Assembly (NCBI GenBank): GCA_963921425.1
Contig: OY992837.1
Location: forward strand, 9,521,896 to 9,585,895
Direction of reading: 5' to 3'
From: Dryas octopetala
Lineage: Eukaryota > Streptophyta > Magnoliopsida > Rosales > Rosaceae
DNA: 64,000 nucleotides
In this document: positions 22,547 through 33,327 of the stretch, in pieces
How the letters are laid out: each line of letters starts with the position of its first letter
How positions within the stretch are numbered: the first letter of the stretch is position 1
Program-made: the position numbers and the translations under genes
The notes under the pieces: model-generated
The model's input: only the letters and a program-made list of their open reading frames with translations
The model's database searches: none
Told to the model about the DNA's origin: nothing

Positions 22547-25500
22547 GGTGGTGTGGGGTTTAGGACTGGAACGGTAAATATGGTAAGGCGGTGGGGGCTA
22601 TTTTCGGAATAAAAGTTTTTAAGCTTTATGAGGGAGGCAAGCTGATCGTATCTTCCAGAGTGCATACCTTTTATGTGATGACTGATGACTTGGGGCCCAA
22701 GCAACGCCAAACGACACGTACTGGCTTTTCTTTGACCAAACTGCCACAGAGTCAAGAGTTTTTTTACCTTTGTATTTAAAGTTTACTCTAAACAATTATT
22801 TATTTTTCTCTTTTCGTGAAACTTGCATCTTTATTTTAGCTTTTGTAAAAACTGAAAAACTTAAAATTAAATGAAAAAACGGCTGAGCCTGATAACAATT
22901 GTCTCAAAAATAAATTTGTGTCCACGTCAAATGGGTAACTTTCATCCCGACCAAGAAAAAATGGGTAAATTTCATCACACTCATTATCTTGCTTATACAC
23001 CTTTTGGAAATTATAATATAATAATATTACCCTTAATTCCCGCATTTTCTACTCATCACCTTTCTCCTCCTCCTAGGCTCCTACCTCTACCCGGCCAACT
23101 ATAACATAATTCATGGACCTAATAGCCATTGTTGGTCAATCTAGTGTATATATATTTTTAAATATTAAAATATATGAGAGTAAAATAGAAAAATAAAGAG
23201 AATCTTTAACAGAGGATCTGTTCTTAGAGAGATAGAGAGAGAGAGGGTAATTTGTTGAGGAAAATAGAGTGTAAATAAAAGCTCCCAAAATAAATTTTGA
23301 AGATCAAATAAAATCGGAAAATTCTATTTGCCCAAAAAACTAATCACCACATTCGATTTCTTTTCACACCCAACATATACATTTCAAAATTTTGGAAAAT
23401 TTTTATTAATGCACCTAAATTTGCACTTGTGTCCATTTTGGTTGCTCAACCTTGAAATCTATTTTACACCATGGACCTTGAATTGTAGGTGTACGAGTTG
23501 GTCACAATCCACTTATGCTTAAAAAATTTAACTGATGACATACGATAGACCGTTATTTTGTATTTAATATTATTTTACATTTCGACGATTCTATCACTAA
23601 GTTTTAAAAGTTCAAAAAGTGCACACTAGCCTTGATCATATGCAAGTAACATAATAAATATCACGTGACTCCTTGTCTGAGTTCCCAAATCCTAACCCAA
23701 TCGACTCCTTCTATTTGGGGTGGGCATGGTACAAATTGGTTTGATTTTTTCCCAAAACCCCAAGCCAAACTAATTTAATAGGTTTGGAGTTTGGACTTTT
23801 GTGAAACCAAAACTGATGAAACTATAAGCTTAACAGAACCATGTTGGTTTGAGAGATTTGGGGAGAGAAGACAAAGAACTAAATAATATAAGATGGAGAG
23901 ATGAAGAAAATGAGACAGAGAGAAGTTGTGAAGAGAGAAAAGAGATGGAAGTATCAGCTAAAAGGCTGTTGAGATTGAAAGGAGAGGGTGTAAGTAATAT
24001 TATGCAATGTATATAATAAATAATCCTATTCAGTTTGATTTGGTCGTATTGATTAAATGCTCACCCTTCTATCCCTTCCACACCCCTTTGTTAAACCAAT
24101 TCATGCCATTTCTATATATACCCTTCCACAGTTTCACATGTGCCTCTATCTCTCCATCAAACCACGTTTTTGTTCTGCCTATGCCTGCTAGTTTATATAG
24201 AACAACAATCCCAAAGGTGCCAATGACATTTTCACAAAAACCAACCAATGACCTAACTTTAACAGCAATCCTATATTGAACAACACTCGATCACCAGCAT
24301 GGGTTAAACGACGTCAATTGAGAAATCATATATATATATGCCTCTTTTATTGAGATTCATTTCATATTGTATTTTGATGATTTGAACAATCTATTTTTTT
24401 AGTTTTCATTGAAGAATTGTCTTTGCAAAAATTAGGTTAATTATAAATCATTTAACCGTTGATTAAATAGTGGTTATTTCAAGTATTTATTGAAAATATT
24501 TTGTTTGTCTATTTATTTAATCAAAGTTTGATAATTTAATGGTTTACAATTTGTCTAATTTTTTTTTCAAAGATGATTTTTGAATATAAACCTAAAACAT
24601 AGACAGTTCGGATTATTAAAGTACTATATGAAATGTGCCCCATAAGAAATCGCTTAAATAGAATTATTTGAAAAATCCCTCGATGAAAATGACCTATATA
24701 TATATTGGTTTTTAATTTTTGTGAATTGCAGCAGAGGAACATGAGTATTGCGTAACCACCACTTACTGTACATCAACGCTGAATGTAGCACTTGACGGAA
24801 TGACGGGTGTAACTGCTCCATTTTCCCTAAACGTGGAGTAACCATCCCCTTCAACATTAAAAGAATAAAATGACATAAATAGCCATCCCTTTCAACGTAA
24901 ATATGAAATATCAACACACCCTTAAGATAAATAGTAACTTTTGTTTTTTTTTTTTTTTCCATTGTCATCGCCATTGGTAATAGCACCTTAGCTGGCCTTT
25001 CTAGACCAGCGATGTTGAGTTTGCTATTTTCCCATTTTGTCGACCACAGATGCTGGCCTTGGTGTGCTGAACGTGATTTATTGCTTAACTTAAAAAAAAA
25101 AAAAATGCCCTCCTAATGTGAAAAAAGTACACGCATTTATCCTTTATGTGAATGAAGTAAGAGGGTTGTTTATTAGAGAAATTTAATGCAACTAACTACT
25201 TATTTGTTTATTAGAGTAACTTAATGCAACTAACTACCTATTAGAGTAATGATATTTCACTTCACTGGAGACTTGGAGAGAGATCAGAAAAAGCATAATT
25301 TTGTGAAAAAATGCTGATACAAAGATTATAATTCACGTACTTTTCCCTTATTTTGTGAAAGAATGTTATAAATCTATTACTATTTTGCTCACACGTTACA
25401 ATAGAGTAAAATTTCAATACAAATGAACTACCCTCCCGCTTTTAAGCACAAATTGGATTTTGTGGTTTCATTAGTAAGGTTCATCGATATTTCATCCAAA

Positions 25501-26552
25501 AAAATGAAAAAAGTAAGTGGGTCTACCAATTTTGCATCGAAAAAACCAAAACAAATTTTAACATTTTAAGTTTTAGCCCATGTAACAAGATTTTATTTAT
25601 TTATTTTTATATCATTTTACAATTTTATTTATTTATTTATTTTTTGTTACAAAAAGTGGCCAAGGAAAGAGGCCTAGAGGGAGGAGGGGGGATCCAAACC
25701 CGGTGAGGTAGGGGCAGCACAACTGCTTGACCAACTGGCTATTATTATTGAAAAATAGAATAAAATAATTGGTATGTCAAAATTTATCCCATCCCCATTA
25801 ATTATTTGCCAAATTTTGACATTTTCGCTATTTGGACGTAACAAATTAAAGAAGCCATGCATTAAAAACCAATAGCGATGCTACTTGTGTTCAATCTGAG
25901 ATGTTTTTAAAATGGTTGTTAGAACTTAAACATCTCTTTTGAGTCCTCATATCCATGGAGGCTGCTCCTCCTAATGAGTACAAAAGCAATGTGGCATTTT
26001 GTCTCCTTTTTAATCCCTCTACAATCTGGAAAGTTCTAATTAATAGCTTTCCTTGGTCTCTTTCTCTCGACTCACTCTATATTTAATTACATAAATGCCC
26101 AAAGTTGCAGCCTCCAGGCATGGGGTCCCTAGCATCTGGCAAATGCCTTAGGTAAATTTACTTCTTTGGGTTTTATTTAATTAGTTATCAATTTATCATA
26201 TAATATTAAATTTACAATTGGTTTATGTTTATAGAATTTTGTGTTTTGAAATGTTCAAAGGAGGGAGGAATGTTTGTCTCTTTATCTACGGCCTCATACA
26301 ATTCGCCTGAGATTGAAGAGTGACCAGCTGGCAGTTCATGAGTGGACAATCACAGAATACAGTCAAACAAAAATCAGAGTGCTTTGACTATCTTTGAAAC
26401 GAAATTCCTTCTATCATTCCATATCTGTACATTGCACTGCATCTAATAATAGTGTAATTTCTCAATCCTCAGTTACAAAACACCTATTAAAATCTCTTGC
26501 AACACAATAACTCAAATTTGTCGTACTTGGACATAACTCATTTTTCAACTCT
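22547..26552. other. Intergenic, no gene seen
   Basis: This is AT-rich. The frames are short and have no family resemblance. It contains a small direct duplication at about 25166-25250 (ttaatgcaactaactac twice), a (GA)-rich patch near 23225, and short homopolymer runs. No transposon with clear ends could be delimited here. Confidence 0.5.
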
Positions 26553-26561
26553 TACACTAAA

Positions 26562-27565
26562 GAGTTAAATACACCATTGGTCCACTTACTTTCACGTTTT
26601 TCCCAAGTTGGTTTAAGATTTTTTTTTATAACCAAGTTTGTCCACTTTCTTTTTGACGTTTACTTATTTGGTCCATTCCGTCAATTTTGTTATAAATTCT
26701 GTTAAAATGAAAGACAAAATTGTCTTTTCATATTAAATAAATTTTTAATTCTATTTCTAATTTTAAAAATATTAGAACTAAAAAAAAAACCCAATAATTA
26801 AATTTAAAAAACAAAAAACAAAGAAAAAAAACATCCACACCCTTAGATCCATCAACAAAGAAAAATAACAGCCCCACAAATTTTTTTCTTTCTTCTTCTT
26901 GTTCTTCTTCTTGTTCTTTTTCTTTCTTCTTGTTCTTCTTTTTCTTCTTCATACATTTGGCTTGCAATTCACACACAAAATCCAAAATTATGCAATAAAC
27001 CCAAAATCCATTTAACTGCAGTAAACAAAAGTTGCATAAACCTAAAATCCATTTGTAGTAAACCCAAATTCTTCTTGTTGTTTGATCACACCCATAGCCA
27101 TTTCTTTTCCCTTTTTCTTCTTCTTCTTCTTCCCTGATCACACCTATAGCCATTACTTTTTTTTTTTTCACTTTCTTTCTTATTCTGCAACTTCCCATGA
27201 TCTTCACTCATGCCCAGCTATAAAAATAATTAAAAAAAAAAAAAAGAAAAGAACAAGAAGCCCAGGTTCCACCCACAACCCGTAGCCCCTCCTCCCTCCC
27301 CACCATCTCCACCCTCACCTGCAGAAAACAAAAAAAAAAAAGGAAAAAAAGAACAGGAAAAAAAGAACAGAAAAAATCGAACCCACCATCACCTCCCCTC
27401 TCCAACTTGTGCCCAGCCCATACCCACCACCCACAACCCTCTATCCACCATCGGCAACTCACCCACCCACCCTCCACCCTCTCCTCCCTCTCACTGACCT
27501 TCTGCCCGACCCTACCACCACACCTAGCCAATGACCCCCTCTTCCCCCTCTCCTATTTTTTTTTT

Positions 27566-27606
<41 letters not shown>

Positions 27607-28132
27607 TTTCCCCTCTCTCTGAATGTGCAAATCCAGCTTCGTCTTCTTCATTTGCAGCCAAATCCATTTTCGATATGCCCTTTTTGTCAATCGTCGACTT
27701 CACCCCATCTCGATTTGCCTCTGCTTTCGCCATTGGAGCCTCGGGCGACGACACTAGGAGCTTCTACTTCCGCCATTGGAGATGATAAAATGAGGTTGAA
27801 AGAGGGAAGAAGGGTGGTTGGGGTTTGGCCGGGGATTTACGATGGGTTTGGTTTCTTTGTTTTTTGGTTTTTTAAATTTAATTATTAGGTTTTTATTATT
27901 ATTTTTTTAGTTCTAATATTTTTAAAATTAGAAATAGAATTAAAAATTTATTGAATATGAAAAAACAATTTTGTCCTTCATTTTAACATAATTTATAACA
28001 AAATTGACGGAATGGACCAAGTAGATAAACGTCGAAAAGAAAACGGACCAACTTGGTTTTTAATTAAAAAAAAAATTGTGGACCAACTTGAGAAAAACGT
28101 AAAAGTAAGTGGACCAATGATGCATTTAACCC
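26562..28132. mobile_element. Mutator-like element, 1571 bp, long TIRs
   Basis: Terminal inverted repeats of about 260-270 bp run from gagttaaatacaccattgg to near 26825 and from about 27860 to ccaatgatgcatttaaccc. The element is flanked by identical 9-bp tacactaaa at 26553-26561 and 28133-28141. This is the hallmark of a Mutator-like element. No transposase frame is present, so it is non-autonomous. The interior is CTT-, CCA- and CT-rich, with a more complex segment at 27620-27790 that could be captured host DNA. I do not recognise its source. Confidence 0.88.
27571..27604. repeat. (CT)n microsatellite inside the Mutator-like element
   Basis: Seventeen CT units follow a run of T. The tract lies in the interior of the element at 26562-28132. 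Confidence 0.95.
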
Positions 28133-28590
28133 TACACTAAATCATAAAATTCCACCTATGAAAGGGTTGTGAAAACACTGAGAAAGAAGTTGGATTCTAA
28201 AACATAATTCAATAATTATAGGTTGACAATTTTGAAGTAGGAAACTTAAGATTTAAGATCTAGGGGTCTAAATTAGAGCTCATTAAGTAGAATTTAGGCC
28301 AAACTAAAAAGGTTGGAATTAAGAAGTTGGGAAGAGTGAAAATTACTTAATAAAAGAAAAAAAAAAAACAAATTAAGAGATGAGATGAGATGAAACTCAC
28401 CTAGTGCAGAGACAGACCAGGAAAACATGAGAATCACTTCAAAAAGTGAGATTGACATGGGGAACAAGTTTTATTTCGCACTTTTGTAATTTTAAAGCCA
28501 TTTATAAAATATTTTGAAAAATAATAAAAAAAAAATTATCATCCTTTAAAGAAATCAAATTCAGCCTACAAAACTACAAGTATCTACGTT

Positions 28591-31500
28591 TTATGGGACC
28601 ATACTGTTGGTTTTGTACACCAAAAAATATCCACCACCAATATAATTGGATGCCAAAGCCTTTCCAGCCGATGTTGGTTGAGAGAATGCCAATTGAGAGC
28701 GTTCAAGGACAAATCCCATGCAGAAACTTTTCCTGTGATGGAAAAAGAATCAGAAAACAGCCAAATGTTAATGAAAGTTTGAAAGAGTTCAAACAGATTA
28801 TCAAGAAAAAGCAATTAATTCAGTCCTCCACTTCATAGCTGCAAATGAGACTACAAGGGTCCAGTTTAGAATTGTTAAATGTCAGAGAGCAACGTACTTA
28901 AGTAATTTCAGATGATCAAAGGTTCAATATAATTTCCTAGTTCATAAGCAACTACAATCACAATGAACGATAAAGACTGAGCAAAAGGAGCTTGCATTTC
29001 TGATCAAGAAACTGGACAAATTATTATACTAAAATCTACTTAAAGTTAGCTCACATGATTAGCTTGAAGTTTGGGATCCAAATCATACCTGTTGATACCC
29101 ATATTGCTCACATGATACTCCAAGCTTAAAGTGAAGTGGATAGGCTTTTTGACTAAAAGGCCCAGCTTGCGAGAGAGTTAGCCGAGGAGAAGGCGTGTTC
29201 TACTTGAACATGGAGTCACGGCCTATTCTAACTTAAGACTTAGGCTGCAAGTTGTCAAGAACCTTAATTGGATAAGGACTAGGAGACCCTCAGCCATAAT
29301 TATAGGACACGCTAGCCCTCATGTAAGATATGCAACCCTACCTCTCTAAAATACTCTAAAAGAAGGTGTGATTATTGACATGAGCGTCGGAGGGTCCTTG
29401 GCTAGCAGTGGTGGATCCAGAAACCTTCTGTTATAGGGGCAAGATTAAGGAGCAAGCGTAGGGGCAGCCACGCAGCGGCAGTCACGAATGACAGAGCGAG
29501 GCAGCGAGCATGCCAGCAAGGGGCCGACGTCACGTTTGCGCGTCACGAGGGAGAAGCAGCCAAGCAGGCATCAACACGTGGTAAGGGAGCAGGGGCGGCT
29601 GGGCAAGGGCGACATTGCTTTGTTCAAATGTTCAGGTTTCAGTTCACTTGTTTTCTGTCATTCTGTGTGGCTGTTTGGTACTCAGGCTTTGTTTTAATTA
29701 ACTTGCCAAAACGACGTTGTTTTGGCAAGTTTAGAATTCAAAAAAAAAAAAAAAAAAGCATTTCACGTGACCACCTTCCTCTTCCTCAGATATCTGTTCT
29801 TCATTTTTCTCTTAGCCATTTTCATAAACACCATGCTTGCTTCTCTTGCCCCTGCGCTTGCCAGTAACACCCAATCTTCATGGGGTCAAAAATTTCTCTC
29901 AAGCCCAGCATTTCTGGGTTCATGGGGTCAATTGACCCCATTGAAGATCCACCTCTGTTGGCCAGTACCACACCGGTGCCCCCCTTACGCTTAGTGCTCT
30001 CTGTTTTAGTGTGTAGGATAGAAGGAGAGTGACATGGTGATCGACTTAGGCCTTAACGTGGAGGCCAGAGGCAAAGTTGACTGCGTTACAAATTTTGCGC
30101 ATCAACAATACCATATCATACATTTGATTGCAATTTGATGGAATCAAAAGAACAAGGCAGAGGAACTAAAATCAAGGACTTGAAGTTACCTCAGGGCATC
30201 CAGTAACTGGGTGGCTATGTGTTTTCTTTTGTTGGCTGGAGTGACCCAAATGGCTCTAATGCCACAGACAGCAGGCACTGCTTCCTTTTCACAAAAGATA
30301 GCACCTTGGAGATTCTTATTCAATGCTTCAGAAACTGAAGGGGCTTTTCTCATGACTTCCCTTTGAAATCTGATTTCCCCAAATTGGAGAGTAGTTAATT
30401 TTGCTTCATTTGTAGTAGTACTATCAGAACTTCCATCAACTGCACATGAGAGGACTTTCTGTGCTTCTTTTATTGGTTCGACAACTAGACAGCCAATGAT
30501 CCTTTGCCACAAAATAAACAGATACACCTGCAAACATAAGGGTGAGATACAATGCTGAAAATGGAGCTAATATCTAAATGAGAGCATAGAGAGAAAAAGA
30601 GATACAAAAGCATTATTGTACTTCTAAAACTGTCAAAAGACAGATGGTTTTACAATCCATAAATTGTTATGAAAAAAAAAAAGTAAAAATTTTGATACAT
30701 AAACCAGGCAGCTTCAACAATGATCAGGCTGGGGAAAACATCAGCATAAAGGAAGCCATGGCATACAAGGCGCCATTGTACTGTAAACGTTCAAGCCCAG
30801 GTCTTGAATAGAACTACCATTAAATTAAGCAGAAATTAATAGTTCAAGAATTCTCAAGACATTTGATGCAATAAAATTCTAGTGGCATTTTTCTAATTTA
30901 TAAAGTTATTGTCAGTCACCTTACAGAACTTGTGCAAAATCCATCCAGTTCCAAGCTCAATCTCCATCACGTTCACAACTTCCACAACCTGCCAGTACAA
31001 TATAGTAGCCCAGTTAAGCTAATGTCTGAGTATCCTTTATACAGTCCCACTTATATAAAGTAATAACAATTGTAAAGCATTCTACACTACACATCAGATT
31101 GAAGAAAACAGATTTTTGAATTTGAACCTTGTTTCTCTGAGCAGGAGGGTCACCATCCAACACCAAAACAATCCGACCTCCCTCAACAGAAGGCGCATGA
31201 ACAACCCTTTCGTTGCACCAACTCTGCAAAATTTAGTCAGCAATTTGGCAAAACAATCACTCAAATGAACCTAATGATCGAACTCATGCAGACACAAAAA
31301 TTTGTAGCATTGGCACCTTGAATTGAATTCCACGGGTATAGTCCCTGTGAAATGTCTTGTGAGCCTTCTCATCCTCTTCGTCTCCGGCAGCATACTTGAC
31401 CCCACATGTGGAACATGTGTGCAGAAGAAAATCAGACTGACCCAACTCTAAATGGAACTGAGCATAACTTCTCTTCTTGTTCTTGATCACTGTTCTTCCC

Positions 31501-32067
31501 AATATGGTCGATTCCGGCTTCAATGAATTCTTGTCTGAAATAGGTCTCTTCGACAATTGGTTAACTGAATCTTTGTCACTTCCACCCCTTTCATATACAA
31601 ACAAATAAAAAAAGGTCAGTAAACCACTATGTCTCCTAACAAATCTTAAGACTTTAATGGAAGAAAATGCTCAGAAATTAAACCACCAGTAAACCCAATT
31701 TCCCAAACGTCTTAACTTCTTTTTGTTTGTCTTTGTAGAATTTAAGAACCCAGAAACAAAATTAGAAAAAAAAATAAAAAATCGAAAAACCCATATAGGG
31801 CCTCTACCTTCCTCACTTTTCTCAGCACCCAAACAACACCAAGCCAAAGTAAACAAACAACTATCTGAGACCATAGAAAAGAAATCTTTACCGATGTGGG
31901 TCTGGTGTTCTTCGCTTGTAGGAGTTAAAGTATAGGTGTTGCTTCTCTTCCCAGATGGTCAATTCGTCGTCGTTTCTTCCGCTGTAAAAAATGGGAGGTG
32001 TGTCTGCTGGTTTGGGTGAAAAAGAAGAAGAAGAGGGTTTGAAGAAGGCACTGATCCTTGATTGCAT
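28591..32067 (-). CDS. CTF7: CTF7/ECO1 (ESCO) cohesin N-acetyltransferase
   Basis: This enzyme acetylates cohesin SMC3 in S phase and so establishes sister-chromatid cohesion. The exons on the minus strand are 31892-32067, 31317-31587, 31128-31223, 30920-30988, 30190-30527 and 28591-28732. They total 1092 nt and 363 aa, close to Arabidopsis CTF7. The N-terminus QSRISAFF (Q2, I5, F8, F9) fits a PCNA-interacting PIP box. A C2H2 zinc finger uses C117, C120, H135 and H139 ([10 protein letters not shown]...HKTFH). The C-terminal GNAT-like fold includes [20 protein letters not shown], a [19 protein letters not shown] stretch and the terminal FLVYKTN. I chose the ATG at 32067 because it opens the PIP box; the longer frame upstream is not conserved. 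Intron 5 (1457 bp) is swollen by a nested transposon insertion. Confidence 0.95.
29090..30107. mobile_element. Solo LTR in CTF7 intron 5, TSD atacc
   Basis: The element begins tgttgatacccatatt and ends gcgcatcaaca (TGTTGAT...ATCAACA). It is flanked by identical 5-bp atacc at 29085-29089 and 30108-30112. Its ends and much of its body match the element at 46985-48001. Relative to that copy it lacks several hundred bases near the left end and carries a 552-bp insertion. No polyprotein or second LTR is nearby, so it is a solo LTR. Confidence 0.85.
29406..29957. mobile_element. hAT-type element nested in the solo LTR
   Basis: The ends cagtggtggatc and gatccacctctg form inverted repeats of the CAGTGGCGGATCC type common in plant hAT MITEs. 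The flanks are ttggctag (29398-29405) and ttggccag (29958-29965), a 7/8 match to an 8-bp target duplication. The related solo LTR at 46985 has no such insert at this point, which confirms the boundaries. No transposase is present. Confidence 0.85.
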
Positions 32068-32212
32068 TGCATGAATGAGTTGAATTTGAGTGGGATTGTG
32101 GATTGATCTCGGCGCATTTTGAACCTTACACATTAATCGTCGCTGTTTTGGCGCCAAAAAATTTTGGTGGGACTGTAGAGTGAAGTTAATTTTCGCGCCT
32201 TAATTATTTAAA

Positions 32213-32404
32213 AATAATGTTAGTTGTCCCACTTGTCCCATAGTTTTTTTCTCACAATCTCACTAATGTGTCATTACTTTACTGTAAGGGTATTTTCTTT
32301 TTCTTTTTGAGGTTTTAATTTTTAATTTTTAGTGTCCAATATATAAATGTCATGTAAAATGGTATGAAATTGTGGTATAAAAATATGATAAGTATAGCAT
32401 TACT
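32213..32404. mobile_element. MITE, copy 1, in the CTF7-MED27 intergenic region
   Basis: The element has an aataatgtta start and a tagcattact end. The inner inverted segments hold cataccattttac / tataccacaatttc words. The middle (gtgtcattactttact, tttctttttcttttt, tagtgtccaatat) matches the next copy and the one at 18581. Confidence 0.7.
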
Positions 32405-32419
32405 GATTATTTAGCATTG

Positions 32420-32617
32420 AATAATGCTATATTTACCACATTCTTATACCATATTTTTATACCATCTTACGTGTCATTATTTTACTGGACAAAGTTTTTC
32501 TTTTTCTTTTTGAATTTTTGTTTTTATTTTTTAGTATCCAATGCATGAATGCCATGTAAGTTGCCACATAAGATGGTATGAAATTATGGTATAAAAATGT
32601 GGGATGTCTAGCACTAC
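32420..32617. mobile_element. MITE, copy 2, in the CTF7-MED27 intergenic region
   Basis: The left end aataatgctatatttaccac and the right end gtgggatgtctagcactact are inverted. The complementarity extends about 45 bp (ttataccat...ataccatctta against aagatggtatg...tggtataa). It lies almost directly after copy 1. Both lie between the start codons of two divergent essential genes. Confidence 0.75.
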
Positions 32618-33327
32618 TGATTTAGCATTACTGATTATTTAACTTCCAATTTCTGCCACACGGATTGGGCTCCTCAAATATGTTCTTAGCCCGGTGTTTC
32701 TTATTTGGGCCTCCTTTTCTGCGTGGCCCCTCTCTTGTCTCTTGTGTTCCAATTAATGCCCCATTAGATATGTGTCAAAAATTAAAATCTAGTCCAAATT
32801 TTAGAAGGAATTTTTATGTAAAAATCAAGTGCAACGTTAGTCTTTGTGAGTTTAGGGGCAAAATAGTTGTAAAATTTGAATAGTTACGCTATTGCGTTGA
32901 TAAAAACACTGGTTTAAGGTCTAAAATTTAGACAAAATTTTAATTGTAACCAAAAATAAATAAGGGACTTGATTAAAAAAATTAAAACTATCGAAATCTA
33001 AGTGAAACAATGACCAAACTCCAAGAGGCCGTTGATTGTTGAAAGGTGTCACTCGTATGTATATGGCAGGAAGAGGCCCAATCCCCAAGGGAGAGAGGTC
33101 CAGCCCGATAAAAATCGCTACCTAGTAATTAATAGTAATTCAAAAAATAAATAAATAAATAATAATACAGGGTCAACGGGTTTCGAATACGGATCGGTTG
33201 TCCCGGGTCACATTTCACAAACGAGTCAAGTAGATTGCCCGGCCCTGACAGACCCCTTCTACTTGGCTCTACGCTTTTTGTCTGACATTTTCTGGGCAGC
33301 CAAACGCCTACTGACCAACCACAGACA

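Noticed and set aside
25687-25735. tRNA-like ggatccaaacccggtgagg stretch, and a similar gggatttgaattcggg at 51700
   Set aside because: There is no cloverleaf or anticodon arm. Such words are common in plant repeats.
26728-27754. Lys/Glu-rich and Ser/Leu-rich frames in the Mutator-like element
   Set aside because: They are produced by CTT, CT and poly-A tracts and have no conserved domain.
28593-28838. 81-codon plus-strand frame
   Set aside because: It is antisense to the last exon of CTF7.
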